Notes: generated by a model from the sequence alone, not told the origin. A DNA stretch of 64,000 bases from Mucilaginibacter cryoferens (GCF_014205845.1 NZ_JACHCR010000007.1:124001-188000), one strand, 5' to 3'. Numbered from the stretch's first letter, positions 44,207-53,710 are shown. Program-made: numbers and translations.

Positions 44207-45469
44207 TTAAATAACAGTACCATTAGGAATAATAGCCCGCTTTTTAACAACTACAATACCATCCTGTACGGTATGTGTACCATAATCGCCATCGGGCAGC
44301 AATTCGCCACAGTTAATACTTACATCATCGCCTATGTAGGTATTTTTATCAATAATGGCATTCTTTATTTTAACCCGGTTGCCAATACCCATAATTGGCG
44401 AGTTGCTGAGTTTTAGCTCGGCAATTTGCTCAAGTGTTTGGTAGTTATCGCTACCCATTACATAGCAGTTTTCAATTTCGGTATCAACGCCAATACGGGT
44501 ACGGATACCAATAATAGATCGTGTAATGGTTTTAGCGCTGATGATACAACCATCGGCAACAATAGATTTATTTAAGGTTGTGCCCGATACCTTTGATGGC
44601 GGCAACATGCGCGCACGGGTATAAATATGATTTTCGCCAAAAAGGTTAAATTTCGGAATCTCGTCTGTTAAGCCCAGGTTGGCATCAAAAAACGATGGGA
44701 TTGTACCAATATCTGTCCAGTAGCCTTCGTATTGATAACTTAAAACCTTATGATCAACTATAGATTGCGGGATAATCTCTTTACCAAAATCGGTACGATC
44801 GTTACCCTCCAGCAATTCGTACAACAGTTTGCGGTTAAAAATGTAAATACCCATTGATGCGAGGTAAACCCGACCCTCTGCCTCCATCTCCGGACTAACC
44901 TCGGATGCCCAGCTTTCGAAGTTTGATTTTGGCTTTTCCACAAACGCGCTAACCATGCTATTTTCATCCGTTTTTAGAATACCAAAGCCTGGTACATCGG
45001 CGGCATCCACAGGGATGGTAGCAATAGAGATCTCGGCACCTGCCTCTATGTGTTTAGTGATCATATCGTCAAAATCCATCTGGTACAGCTGATCGCCGGA
45101 TAGGATAAGCACATATTCAAACTCATGCACTGCCAAATGGTGTAAGCTTTGTCTTACAGCATCGGCGGTACCCTGAAACCATCCACCGCTTGTTGGCGTT
45201 TGCTCCGCCGCTAAAATATCAACAAACGCGTCGCTAAAGCTGCTAAAGTGATAAGTGTTTTTGATGTGTTTGTTTAACGATGCGGAGTTAAACTGTGTTA
45301 ACACATAAATACGTGTAATACCCGAGTGCAGGCAATTTGAAATAGGGATATCAACCAAACGGTACTTACCGGCAATTGGCACAGCCGGTTTTGAACGTGT
45401 AGCAGTAAGTGGCGATAAACGACTGCCCTGGCCACCGCCAAGCACAATTGAGATTACTTTAGATGTCAT
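44207..45469 (-). CDS. glgC: Glucose-1-phosphate adenylyltransferase
   Basis: Makes ADP-glucose, the committed step of glycogen synthesis. The 420-aa product starts MTSKVISIVLGGGQGSRLSP, with the AGG-type nucleotide loop and AVPIAGKYRLVDIPISNCLH (regulatory/ATP site). The C-terminal half is a left-handed beta helix (INCGELLPDGDYGTHTVQDG). It overlaps glgA by 4 bp (ATGA), indicating translational coupling. Confidence 0.96.
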   Translation of the reverse strand: MTSKVISIVLGGGQGSRLSPLTATRSKPAVPIAGKYRLVDIPISNCLHSGITRIYVLTQFNSASLNKHIKNTYHFSSFSDAFVDILAAEQTPTSGGWFQGTADAVRQSLHHLAVHEFEYVLILSGDQLYQMDFDDMITKHIEAGAEISIATIPVDAADVPGFGILKTDENSMVSAFVEKPKSNFESWASEVSPEMEAEGRVYLASMGIYIFNRKLLYELLEGNDRTDFGKEIIPQSIVDHKVLSYQYEGYWTDIGTIPSFFDANLGLTDEIPKFNLFGENHIYTRARMLPPSKVSGTTLNKSIVADGCIISAKTITRSIIGIRTRIGVDTEIENCYVMGSDNYQTLEQIAELKLSNSPIMGIGNRVKIKNAIIDKNTYIGDDVSINCGELLPDGDYGTHTVQDGIVVVKKRAIIPNGTVI

Positions 45470-46890
45470 ATTCTAGGTTTTAAACTTTCATAAAGGTTTA
45501 TGTATTCTTTGGCCGAACGATCCCACGAAAAATCAAGGGCCATCATTCGCTTACGTAATATTTGTAATTGGGCAGGGGTTTGGTAAAGTGTAGCAGCACG
45601 GCTGATAGCCTGGCAAATATCGTCGACAGTAACCTGGTTAAAGCGAATACCGTAGCCGTCTTCATCACCAAAATCAATTACCGAATCTATCAATCCACCC
45701 GTACTGCGTACCAGTGGCATGGTGCCGTAACGTAAAGAGTAAAGCTGGTTAAGGCCGCATGGTTCTACACGCGAAGGCATCAGCAGAAAATCGGCACCGG
45801 CATATACAACATGGGCCAATGATTCGTCGTAACCGATAAACACGTTACAACGGCCCGGATATTTAACTTTAAGTTCCAGCAAGGCGGTTTCCATTTCCTT
45901 ATCACCAGAACCCAGTATAAAGAAGTTAACCGCATCGCCGTACTGGGCTAATGTGCGGTCAATGGCTTCGGGCAGCAGGTCGGCACCTTTTTCTATCACC
46001 AACCTACCTATAAATGTAAACAGCGGTTTGGAAGCATCTAACCCAAAACGGGTACAAATTGCTTCTTTATTAGCTTGTTTACCTTTGGCAAGTGTTTTTA
46101 GGGTAAAATGATTGGGCACCATAGGATCTGTTTGCGGATTCCACACCTCGGTATCGATACCGTTGATGATACCGTATCCCTTTGCCCTTTCTATATAAAA
46201 GAGGTACTCTAACCCGTTAGAGTTGATGGTAAGTTCGCGTAAATAAGTGGGCGATACCGTAGTATATAACCAGCTGCATTTTACAGCGGCCGCCAATGGA
46301 TTTATTCCACCGGCCCAATCCAGTAAACCGGCTGCCTCCATATCAACCTCGGGCAGGTATTTAAAATCTTCCCAACCAAAGGCACCGTGGTACTGGCCAT
46401 TATGTATGGTAAACACAGTTGGCACATTAGCCAGCCGTTTATACAATTTAGAGTGGTACAATAAGAATGGCACCAGCCCCGAGTGATGATCATGACAATG
46501 AATAATATCGGGCGTTTGCTGCGAGTAGCTTATCCAATCTAAAAATGCCAGCTGAAAAGCGATAAACTGTTCCCGTTCGTCGGGGTAACTGTATACATTC
46601 TCCCTATCGAGCAAGCCGGGGATATGCACTAAAAAGAGTTCGAAGCCGAGTTTGTCGGTTTTCTCTTTTAATATCTCGAAGTAAAGGCGACGCGTGTCTA
46701 GCAATGTAACGGCACTAAAAACAACATCAAACTCGTTTTCCCGCGTAAACTTGCGGTCGTAAAAAGGCATTACAACAGCTGCCTGCAAACCTGCCCTGTT
46801 TTGGTATTTAGGCAGTGCACCAACAACATCTGCAAGGCCGCCAACTTTGGCAACGGGGTAACATTCGGCACTCAGATGATATATTTTCAT
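45466..46890 (-). CDS. glgA: Glycogen synthase
   Basis: A 474-aa GT5 glucosyltransferase that elongates glycogen from ADP-glucose. It starts MKIYHLSAECYPVAKVGGLADV, the ADP-binding KxGGL motif, then IIHCHDHHSG and the C-terminal LLMPSRVEPCGLNQLYSLRYG and STGGLIDSV. The length is normal. It is first in a two-gene glgA-glgC operon. Confidence 0.96.
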   Translation of the reverse strand: MKIYHLSAECYPVAKVGGLADVVGALPKYQNRAGLQAAVVMPFYDRKFTRENEFDVVFSAVTLLDTRRLYFEILKEKTDKLGFELFLVHIPGLLDRENVYSYPDEREQFIAFQLAFLDWISYSQQTPDIIHCHDHHSGLVPFLLYHSKLYKRLANVPTVFTIHNGQYHGAFGWEDFKYLPEVDMEAAGLLDWAGGINPLAAAVKCSWLYTTVSPTYLRELTINSNGLEYLFYIERAKGYGIINGIDTEVWNPQTDPMVPNHFTLKTLAKGKQANKEAICTRFGLDASKPLFTFIGRLVIEKGADLLPEAIDRTLAQYGDAVNFFILGSGDKEMETALLELKVKYPGRCNVFIGYDESLAHVVYAGADFLLMPSRVEPCGLNQLYSLRYGTMPLVRSTGGLIDSVIDFGDEDGYGIRFNQVTVDDICQAISRAATLYQTPAQLQILRKRMMALDFSWDRSAKEYINLYESLKPRI

Positions 46891-47321
46891 TCAGGTTTTA
46901 TTGGCTCAATTTAAGGAAAGATTACCAAAAGAGAAACCCAAAGCAATTAATATAGTTTTTTAAATTTAGAGAGAAGATTGTAAAAATGTTTTTAAGGTTT
47001 AGTAGCTATAGTTGTAAAAATGGCAGCAAAAACGAGGAAAATAAGATATAGGAATGCTGGGTATTGAATACACTAAGGGGCTATTGGGGTAATAAAAACG
47101 TGTAGCCGCACCAATGAAGCAAAAAAAGCATAAATAACACGGCCTGTCAGGTTGTACATTCCAGAATTACGAAATTTAAAAAACTTTGTAATTCTTTCGT
47201 CGCTTTGCCATTTCTCTTCAAAGGAAATTCGCTTTCATAATCCGACAATCTACGTTAGTTAATCGTTCCTCAAAAAACAAACCAAATCCAACTTAATTAA
47301 CCCAATCAACCCAACTTAAAA
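46891..47321. other. Intergenic region upstream of glgA and downstream of polA
   Basis: About 430 bp, AT-rich. It has a hairpin agaattac-gaaa / tttgtaattct at 47163-47195, possibly the polA terminator, and an aaccaaatccaacttaattaaccc repeat near its right end. No gene found and no clear promoter motif. Confidence 0.5.
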
Positions 47322-50129
47322 TCAATGTGCCTCCAGCCAGTTCAACCCCGTACCAATCTCCACCATAATAGGTACCGTAGTTTTAATAGCGGTTTTCATA
47401 TTATGCATAATGATGGGTTTTACAGTCTCAATTTCGTCATGAGGTACATCAAACACCAACTCATCATGTACCTGCATGGTCATGCGGGCATCCAGCTTTT
47501 GGGTTTTAAACTCCCGATGAATGTTGATCATGGCTATTTTGATCATATCTGCTGCCGAGCCTTGTATCGGCGCGTTGATGGCATTTCGCTCGGCAAAGCC
47601 ACGCACTGTGGCATTGGCCGAATTGATATCGCGCAGGTAACGGCGGCGGCCCATTAGCGTGGTTACGTAACCGTTTTCGCGGGCAAAATTCATGGTATCG
47701 CTCATGTATTGTTTAATACCAGGGAATTGCGCAAAGTACTGCTCAATGATATCGGCGGCTTCCTTACGCGGAATACCCAGATTTTGCGATAACCCAAATG
47801 CCGATTGACCGTAAATAATACCAAAGTTAACCGCCTTGGCATTACGGCGCTGTTCGCCGGTTACCTCATCCAGCCCGATGCCGTAAACATTGGCAGCTGT
47901 AGCGGTGTGAATATCAAGGTTATCAACAAAGGCCTGCATCATGTTAGGGTCTTTACTGATCTCTGCAATAATACGTAACTCAATCTGCGAATAATCGGCA
48001 GATACTATACTATGGCCGGCATCTCTTGGGATAAAGGCTTTGCGCACTTCCCTCCCACGCTCGGTACGGATAGGAATATTTTGCAAATTGGGGTTAACAC
48101 TGCTTAACCGCCCGGTTGCAGCAACCGCCTGGTTGTATGATGTATGCACCCTACCCGTTTTAGGATTCACCATAGTGGGTAAAGCATCAACATAGGTCGA
48201 CTTTAATTTTTGCAACTGGCGAAAATCTAATATATCCCGCACAATATCGCTTTTAGCAGCAAGGGAAAGCAAAACATCTTCGCCAGTTTGATATTGACCT
48301 GTTTTGGTTTTTTTAGCTTTAGGGTCAAGCATCAGTTTCTCAAAAAGCACCTCGCCCAATTGCTTTGGCGACGCAATATTGAACCTTACCCCGGCTTTTT
48401 CGAATACTGTTTTTTCAAGTTTGGCTACGTCGGTCTCCAGTTCTTTGCTAAATTCCTGTAGCGTAAAATGGTCTATTTTAACGCCTTCAAATTCTATATC
48501 AGCCAAAACGTAAATCAAGGGGTGCTCAATCTCGTGTATCAGTTTTTCGCTTTCTACCTCTTTTAATTTGGGCTCGAAAACCGATTTTAACTGTAACGTG
48601 ATATCCGCATCCTCGGCGGCGTATTCTTTTATTTTTTCTATCTCCACATCGCGCATGCTGCCCTGGTTTTTACCCTTGGGGCCAATAAGCGAGGTGATGG
48701 AAACCGGTTTATAGTTCAGGTAATTTTCTGACAGAATATCCATACCGTGTCGGGTATCCGGATCGATAACATAATGCGCCATCATGGTATCAAACAGTTT
48801 ACCTTTTACCTGTACACCGTACCATTTCAGCACCAGGATATCAAACTTAATGTTTTGCCCTGTTTTGCCGATGTTTTCGTTTTCCAGCACAGGTTTAAAC
48901 TCATTAACAATACTTTTAACAATCCCCTGATCCGAGGGTACCGGTACATACCAGGCCTCGCCTGCTTTTACAGAAAATGATAAACCAACCAACTCGCAAT
49001 TATTGGCATCGGTGCCGGTTGTTTCGGTATCAAAGCAAAAGGTAGCCTGTTGTTGTAGCATAGCTATCAGTTCGGCCCGTTTTTCGGCAGTATCGGCCAG
49101 GTGGTATTGGTGTGGTACGTTATCTATGTTTTTGGAGGCAATTACCAGGTCTTCATGGATATTTTCCACATCTACCGCCATGGTTGTACGTACGGTTGCA
49201 ACGGGATCGCCAAACAGGTCGGTTTGGGTACCCGCAGCTTTAAATTCGGTAATGGTAAAATCATCACCAAAAACGCGCCTCCCCAGGGTACGAAACTCCA
49301 GTTCGGCAAAAAGCGGTTCTAACAACTCTTTACTTGGCGCACACATCTCCAAGCCTTCCTCATCCAATTCAACCGGAACGTTTAATAATATGGTAGCCAG
49401 CTTTTTTGATAATAAACCTTGCTCCGCAAAGTTCTCTACATTCTCGCGTTGTTTGCCTTTTAACTCGTGGCTATGGGCTATAATGTTTTCCATCGAGCCA
49501 TATTGCTTAATGAGCGATTTAGCTGTTTTTTCGCCAATACCGGGGATGCCGGGAATGTTATCAACAGCATCGCCCCAAAGGCCTAAAATATCTATTACCT
49601 GTTCTACGTGTTCTATTTCCCATTTCTCCAACACTTCCTTAACACCCAATATCTCCATATCGTTACCCATACGGGCCGGTTTGTAAATACGGATATTATC
49701 AGATACCAGCTGGGCAAAATCTTTATCGGGTGTCATACAGTAAACCTGGTAGCCCTTTTGCTCGGCCTTTTTGGCCAGTGTACCTATAATATCATCTGCC
49801 TCGTAACCATCTGATGTAATAACCGGGATATTAAAGCCCTCTATCAGTTTAACCACATAGGGCAATGCTTTAGACAGATCTTCGGGCATCGCTTCGCGAT
49901 GAGCTTTATAGGCCTCATAATCGGTATGGCGTTCGGTAGGTGCTTCGGTATCAAAAACAACAGCCATGTGTGTTGGCTTTTCTTTCTTCAAAACATCCAG
50001 CAGGGTATTTGTAAAACCCATTACCGCCGAGGTATTCATCCCACCCGAGGTAAACCGCGGACTTTTACTCAAAGCAAAATGCGCCCGGTAAATAAGGGCC
50101 ATGCCATCCAAAAGAAATAGTTTTTTCAT
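47322..50129 (-). CDS. polA: DNA polymerase I
   Basis: A 935-aa enzyme for gap repair and Okazaki maturation. The 5-prime nuclease domain (FALSKSPRFTSGGMNTSAVMG, VTSDGYEADDIIGTLA) is followed by an intact 3-prime exonuclease (CFDTETTGTDANNCELVGLS and GQNIKFDILVLKW, IKEYAAEDADIT) and the polymerase domain (VSADYSQIELRIIAEIS, RRNAKAVNFGIIYGQSAFG, QVHDELVFDVP). All catalytic Asp residues are present. It is a single gene; tag lies upstream on the same strand. Confidence 0.97.
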   Translation of the reverse strand: MKKLFLLDGMALIYRAHFALSKSPRFTSGGMNTSAVMGFTNTLLDVLKKEKPTHMAVVFDTEAPTERHTDYEAYKAHREAMPEDLSKALPYVVKLIEGFNIPVITSDGYEADDIIGTLAKKAEQKGYQVYCMTPDKDFAQLVSDNIRIYKPARMGNDMEILGVKEVLEKWEIEHVEQVIDILGLWGDAVDNIPGIPGIGEKTAKSLIKQYGSMENIIAHSHELKGKQRENVENFAEQGLLSKKLATILLNVPVELDEEGLEMCAPSKELLEPLFAELEFRTLGRRVFGDDFTITEFKAAGTQTDLFGDPVATVRTTMAVDVENIHEDLVIASKNIDNVPHQYHLADTAEKRAELIAMLQQQATFCFDTETTGTDANNCELVGLSFSVKAGEAWYVPVPSDQGIVKSIVNEFKPVLENENIGKTGQNIKFDILVLKWYGVQVKGKLFDTMMAHYVIDPDTRHGMDILSENYLNYKPVSITSLIGPKGKNQGSMRDVEIEKIKEYAAEDADITLQLKSVFEPKLKEVESEKLIHEIEHPLIYVLADIEFEGVKIDHFTLQEFSKELETDVAKLEKTVFEKAGVRFNIASPKQLGEVLFEKLMLDPKAKKTKTGQYQTGEDVLLSLAAKSDIVRDILDFRQLQKLKSTYVDALPTMVNPKTGRVHTSYNQAVAATGRLSSVNPNLQNIPIRTERGREVRKAFIPRDAGHSIVSADYSQIELRIIAEISKDPNMMQAFVDNLDIHTATAANVYGIGLDEVTGEQRRNAKAVNFGIIYGQSAFGLSQNLGIPRKEAADIIEQYFAQFPGIKQYMSDTMNFARENGYVTTLMGRRRYLRDINSANATVRGFAERNAINAPIQGSAADMIKIAMINIHREFKTQKLDARMTMQVHDELVFDVPHDEIETVKPIIMHNMKTAIKTTVPIMVEIGTGLNWLEAH

Positions 50130-50152
50130 ATTATTATTGACACTAATTGCAC

Positions 50153-50316
50153 TGATTTATTCGAATTTCACGAAAGCCTTGCAGCGTTAACAATGCAATG
50201 GTCCTATGCAAAAATAGAATTAAATCTGTGACAATTTGCGCCCATTAAAATTTGTGCAATTTGATTAAATCAATGATAATTCGTGCAATTCGAATCAATT
50301 CGCAAAATTCGTGTTT
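50153..50316. repeat. aattcg/cgaatt low-complexity spacer
   Basis: Words such as ttcgaatttcacg, aatttgtgcaattt and attcgtgcaattcgaatc repeat with variation between polA and tag. Similar words recur near 23030-23060 and 59052-59090. No gene. Confidence 0.5.
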
Positions 50317-50317
50317 A

Positions 50318-50884
50318 TCATTTAAAACTGCACTCCGGTATATGATCGTTAACCATACCGGTTGCCTGCATGTAGGCGTAACAAATAGTGGTGCCAAAAA
50401 ACTTGAACCCTCTTTTTTTCATATCCTTGCTTATGGCATCAGACTCGGGCGTACTTACCAAAAATTGGTGAAGGTGGTTAATAATAGATTTACCATTGGG
50501 CATAAAGCTGTACAAATATTTATCAAAAGAACCAAACTCCTGCTGTATACCGATAAACAATTTGGCGTTGCTAATGGTAGTTAATATTTTTAACCGGTTA
50601 CGAATAATGCCGGCATCCTGCATTAAACGCGCTACATCCTCATCGGTAAAGGCTGCTACCTTGTGCACATCAAAACCGGCGAAAGCCTGCCTGTAACCAT
50701 CGCGGCGGCGCAAAATAGTGATCCAGCTTAAACCTGCCTGGGCTGATTCGAGAACCAGAAACTCAAAAAATGTATGATCATCATGCACTTCCTTGCCCCA
50801 CTCTTCATCGTGGTATTTATTGTACAAAGGATCGGTTCCTGCCCAATTGCAGCGGATTATTTCCTTAACGTTTGAATCTGACAT
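50318..50884 (-). CDS. tag: DNA-3-methyladenine glycosylase I
   Basis: A 188-aa base-excision enzyme that removes 3-methyladenine from alkylated DNA. It starts with IIRCNWAGTDPLYNKYHDEE; the zinc ligands are C12, H25 and the C-terminal H181/C185 pair (NDHIPECSFK). The family motifs HDDHTFFEFLVLESAQAGLSW and KFFGTTICYAYMQATG are present. It is the repair neighbour of polA; the alkyltransferase-like gene at 52641 is a second alkylation-repair function nearby. Confidence 0.94.
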   Translation of the reverse strand: MSDSNVKEIIRCNWAGTDPLYNKYHDEEWGKEVHDDHTFFEFLVLESAQAGLSWITILRRRDGYRQAFAGFDVHKVAAFTDEDVARLMQDAGIIRNRLKILTTISNAKLFIGIQQEFGSFDKYLYSFMPNGKSIINHLHQFLVSTPESDAISKDMKKRGFKFFGTTICYAYMQATGMVNDHIPECSFK

Positions 50885-50989
50885 ATTTAATTATATAAAG
50901 ATAAAAAATCGTCATTGCGTCGCGTCTTATAACGACATGACTTTAAATCACTGATTATCAGCACATATTTCACATCCCCAAATAGATCA

Positions 50990-51084
50990 TCATTGCGAGA
51001 TACGAAGCAATTCCCAACCTACAGAGTCGCTATGCAAATCCGCCCTGTAATTTGGGGATTGCTTCGTCGTACCTCCTCGCAAGG
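50990..51084. repeat. 95-bp inverted-repeat element, copy 3
   Basis: tcattgcgagatacgaagcaattcccaa (50990-51017) and ttggggattgcttcgtcgtacctcctcgcaagga (51051-51084) are imperfect inverted repeats. Closest in sequence to copy 1 at the ends (acgaagcaat/attgcttcgt). Confidence 0.75.
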
Positions 51085-51229
51085 ACGGCCTTTTTAAGAT
51101 GTCATTACTGTTTTTTCCAGCAGGACTGGTGGCTACTCCAAATGACGTGCTTTTTCACCTATCATTATTGTTTTTCCAGGTTACCACCGGTGATTACTCG
51201 CAGCGAGTTTATGAATTACAAAAAACTTG
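51085..51229. repeat. Spacer with two similar tcatta-tgtttttccag segments
   Basis: gtcattactgttttttccag near 51100 and tcattattgtttttccaggt near 51162 are imperfect direct repeats. No gene seen. Confidence 0.5.
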
Positions 51230-51574
51230 CTAAGCCTCATTAAGTTCATCCCAATACTCAACGGCCCGGCGGTAATGTGGTATCACAATAGAGCCACCTA
51301 CCAAGTTGGCTATCATAAATATCTCGTTCATTTCATCGCTGTTTACGCCGGCTTCATGGCATTTGCCCAGATGATATTTAATACAATCGTCGCAACGCAG
51401 TACCATGCTGGCTACCAGGCCAAGCATCTCTTTGGTTTTTACATCAAGCGCACCATCGGCATAACTGGTAGTATCCAGCGCAAAAAAACGTTTAATGTTG
51501 GTGTTTGCGGTTTCCATTATTCTATCGTTCATCATGGTACGATAGCTGTCAAATTCTTCTATTAGTTTTCCCAC
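51230..51574 (-). CDS. Carboxymuconolactone decarboxylase / AhpD-like protein
   Basis: A 114-aa alpha-helical protein with the CxxC pair C61/C64 in VLRCDDCIKYHLG and the catalytic His68, the AhpD-like pattern, plus the segment GVNSDEMNEIFMIANLVGGS. Such proteins reduce alkyl hydroperoxides or act as decarboxylases; the substrate is not assigned. The start at 51574 follows an attgagtgattgaattac repeat region. Confidence 0.87.
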   Translation of the reverse strand: MGKLIEEFDSYRTMMNDRIMETANTNIKRFFALDTTSYADGALDVKTKEMLGLVASMVLRCDDCIKYHLGKCHEAGVNSDEMNEIFMIANLVGGSIVIPHYRRAVEYWDELNEA

Positions 51575-51784
51575 CTTTTTTAATTATTGAGTGATTGAAT
51601 TACTGAATTATTGATTGCCTGTTTTAATTACTAATTATTCACCTGGTGAATGCCTTTATTGGGCAACCAATGTAAATACTTGGCAACACTACAATTTTAC
51701 TAATTTATTTAGCATTTAAAGTTATAAATCTTTATTTTTATCGCAAGAGTTTATTTCAATTTTTCATCACATAATTAAAAGATC

Positions 51785-52162
51785 ATGGAAAGTATATCGC
51801 CCAATATTTTTGTTAAGGACATTAACGAAACCATCAAATTTTACCAACTCCTGGGGTTCGACCTGGTGGTTACTGTGCCCGAAACCGGAAACGAACTGAT
51901 ATGGGCCATGATGGCCAAAGGGAACGTTACCTTCATGTTCCAGACCATGGTGAGCCTGGGCGAAGAGCTGCCCGACATAAGCCGGCAGGATGGAGCTTCG
52001 ATGCTCCTCTATATCAAACTTAAAAATATCCGTACGTTTTACGAATCGATAAAAGATCTTGTACCTGTATTAAAAGGATTGGAAACTACCTTTTATGGTG
52101 CCACCGAATTTTCAATTAAGGATAATAACAATTATGTGCTTACGTTTGCTGAGGATGAGTAG
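51785..52162 (+). CDS. VOC family protein (glyoxalase/dioxygenase fold), 1
   Basis: A 125-aa vicinal-oxygen-chelate protein with paired beta-alpha-beta-beta-beta units: ISPNIFVKDINETIKFYQLL and MLLYIKLKNIRTFYESIKDL. The expected metal ligands are less obvious than in glyoxalase I, and the activity is unknown. It is unrelated in start to the following VOC gene but of the same fold. A palindrome abuts its stop. Confidence 0.86.
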   Translation: MESISPNIFVKDINETIKFYQLLGFDLVVTVPETGNELIWAMMAKGNVTFMFQTMVSLGEELPDISRQDGASMLLYIKLKNIRTFYESIKDLVPVLKGLETTFYGATEFSIKDNNNYVLTFAEDE

Positions 52163-52194
52163 CCCCTCCCAACCCTCCCCGGTAGGTAGGGCTT
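52161..52194. repeat. CCCTCC/GGTAGG palindrome after the VOC gene
   Basis: agcccctcccaaccctccccggtaggtagggct, overlapping the VOC stop codon, with a further accggggaga copy near 52216-52232. Confidence 0.6.
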
Positions 52195-52289
52195 TATAAA
52201 ATTAATAAAAGTCGCCGTTACCGGGGAGATTATTCACAATTAATTGAAAAGTATGCCGTTTATAAAGGCTGCGCCATTTGAAGTAGCTT

Positions 52290-52646
52290 ATGATCAACTT
52301 TAAACGTGCCGACCATTTCCAGATTGTGGTACCGCTGGAAAGACTGGAAGAGGCAAGAATTTTTTACACCGATATTATAGGTCTTGAACCTATTGAACGG
52401 CCTAAGTTTACTTCAAAAGGCTATTGGTTTAATATTGCTAATATCCAGCTGCACTTAAATACCGAAGAGGCCATGCCCCGCACATCAAGGCATAATGCTT
52501 TTGAGGTGACCGATATTGCAGCGGCACGTAAGCACCTGGAAAATAATGGGGTAGAATTTCTGGAAGAACCCTTAATTCCCGGCAGGGAGCGTTTTTCTTT
52601 TATTGATCCGTTTGGGAATAGAATAGAGTTGTTGGAGATGTTATAA
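52290..52646 (+). CDS. VOC family protein (glyoxalase/dioxygenase fold), 2
   Basis: A 118-aa VOC protein. Two modules are visible (FQIVVPLERLEEARIFYTDI and HNAFEVTDIAAARKHLENNG), with possible metal ligands His9 (ADHFQIV), a central His/Glu and the terminal FIDPFGNRIELLE. The substrate is unknown. Its 3-prime end overlaps the convergent alkyltransferase-like gene by 6 bp. Confidence 0.86.
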   Translation: MINFKRADHFQIVVPLERLEEARIFYTDIIGLEPIERPKFTSKGYWFNIANIQLHLNTEEAMPRTSRHNAFEVTDIAAARKHLENNGVEFLEEPLIPGRERFSFIDPFGNRIELLEML

Positions 52647-52973
52647 CGCCAGCTCAATATTAGGGTCCCAGTACACGGCTTTAAAATCCTGTACCTGATC
52701 GTCGGCCACCTTCACACCTTCGCTTTCCAGCATTTCCTGCATAGTGTTGCCACCAAAGTGAAATTTGGCGGTAAGCAAACCCTGCCTGTTTACCACCCTG
52801 TGCGCCGGCACCGGCGGATCAATCCTGCCCGCCGCCTGCATCGCATAGCCTACCATTCTGGATGATCCTTTGGTACCTAAATACGAGGCAATAGCGCCAT
52901 AAGAGGTTACCCTGCCAGCCGGTATCAACCGGGCAACCTGGTATACCTTATCAAAAAAATTGATGTCGTCCAT
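52641..52973 (-). CDS. Alkyltransferase-like protein (MGMT family, Cys replaced by Ala)
   Basis: A 110-aa protein with the MGMT DNA-binding fold: PAGRVTSYGAIASYLGTKGS (Tyr and Arg finger R39 in SSRMVG) and PVPAHRVVN. The active-site Cys of PCHR is Ala57 here, as in bacterial ATL proteins that bind O6-alkylguanine without transferring the alkyl group and signal it to nucleotide excision repair. The replacement is clear in the sequence, so it should not be called a methyltransferase. It overlaps the VOC gene end by 6 bp. Confidence 0.92.
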   Translation of the reverse strand: MDDINFFDKVYQVARLIPAGRVTSYGAIASYLGTKGSSRMVGYAMQAAGRIDPPVPAHRVVNRQGLLTAKFHFGGNTMQEMLESEGVKVADDQVQDFKAVYWDPNIELAL

Positions 52974-53043
52974 TTTTGAAACTTAAAACGAAATACGGAA
53001 AGCCTAAAGCTACAATCAAATACTTTATTTTTCCGCGGTTGAC

Positions 53044-53694
53044 CTATTCAAAAGAAAACTTAAGATAATTAATGTTCTTATTATGCTTCAAATATTTTTT
53101 CTCATAATAGGTTTTTATCGATAGCACCTCATCTGCGAAAGGCGAATGATACAGGTCTTCGGTCCGGATGTGCAGCTTTAGTTTCAGCTCTTCAATCTTT
53201 TCGGCGGTATACGCATGCAGGCCGTCGTTATCTGTTTTAAGATTTACACAGCCAGATGGTTTTAATATCTTAATATACTTATCTAAAAAGCGAGGAGATG
53301 TTAGTCGTTTTTTCTCACGGCTTAACTGTGGCTGTGGGTCTGGAAAGGTAATCCAGATCTCATCTACTTCACCATCGGCAAAATAATCAAGCAGGTTTTC
53401 TATCTGGATGCGCAGGAAAGCTACGTTGGGTACACCATCTTCAATAGCTGTTTTTGCACCCCGCCAAATGCGGTTACCCTTATAATCAACACCAATAAAA
53501 TTTTTATCGGGAAAAAGCTGCGCCAGGTTTACAGTGTACTCACCTTTACCACAGCCCAACTCCAATACTACCGGTTTATCATTTTTAAAAAAACCTTTGC
53601 TCCACTCGCCTTTAAAAGGTTTGCCGGCATCTAACTGTAATACATTGCTAAAGGTGTCAATCTCTGCAAATCGTTTTAACTTATCTTTTCCCAC
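53044..53694 (-). CDS. trmB: tRNA (guanine-N7)-methyltransferase
   Basis: A 216-aa SAM-dependent enzyme that makes m7G46 in tRNA variable loops. The SAM loop is VVLELGCGKGEYTVNLA near residues 38-54. The catalytic/tRNA motif WITFPDPQPQLSREKKRL is characteristic, and KPSGCVNLKTDNDGL follows. The length is normal. TATTTTTG (53718 to 53711) may be its -7 box, about 17 bp upstream of the ATG. Confidence 0.94.
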   Translation of the reverse strand: MGKDKLKRFAEIDTFSNVLQLDAGKPFKGEWSKGFFKNDKPVVLELGCGKGEYTVNLAQLFPDKNFIGVDYKGNRIWRGAKTAIEDGVPNVAFLRIQIENLLDYFADGEVDEIWITFPDPQPQLSREKKRLTSPRFLDKYIKILKPSGCVNLKTDNDGLHAYTAEKIEELKLKLHIRTEDLYHSPFADEVLSIKTYYEKKYLKHNKNINYLKFSFE

Positions 53695-53710
53695 TTTATT
53701 AAATAAAGTG

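Noticed and set aside
49003..49686. 227-codon plus-strand ORF inside polA
   Set aside because: It is the reverse frame of conserved DNA polymerase I sequence; polA itself is unambiguous on the other strand.
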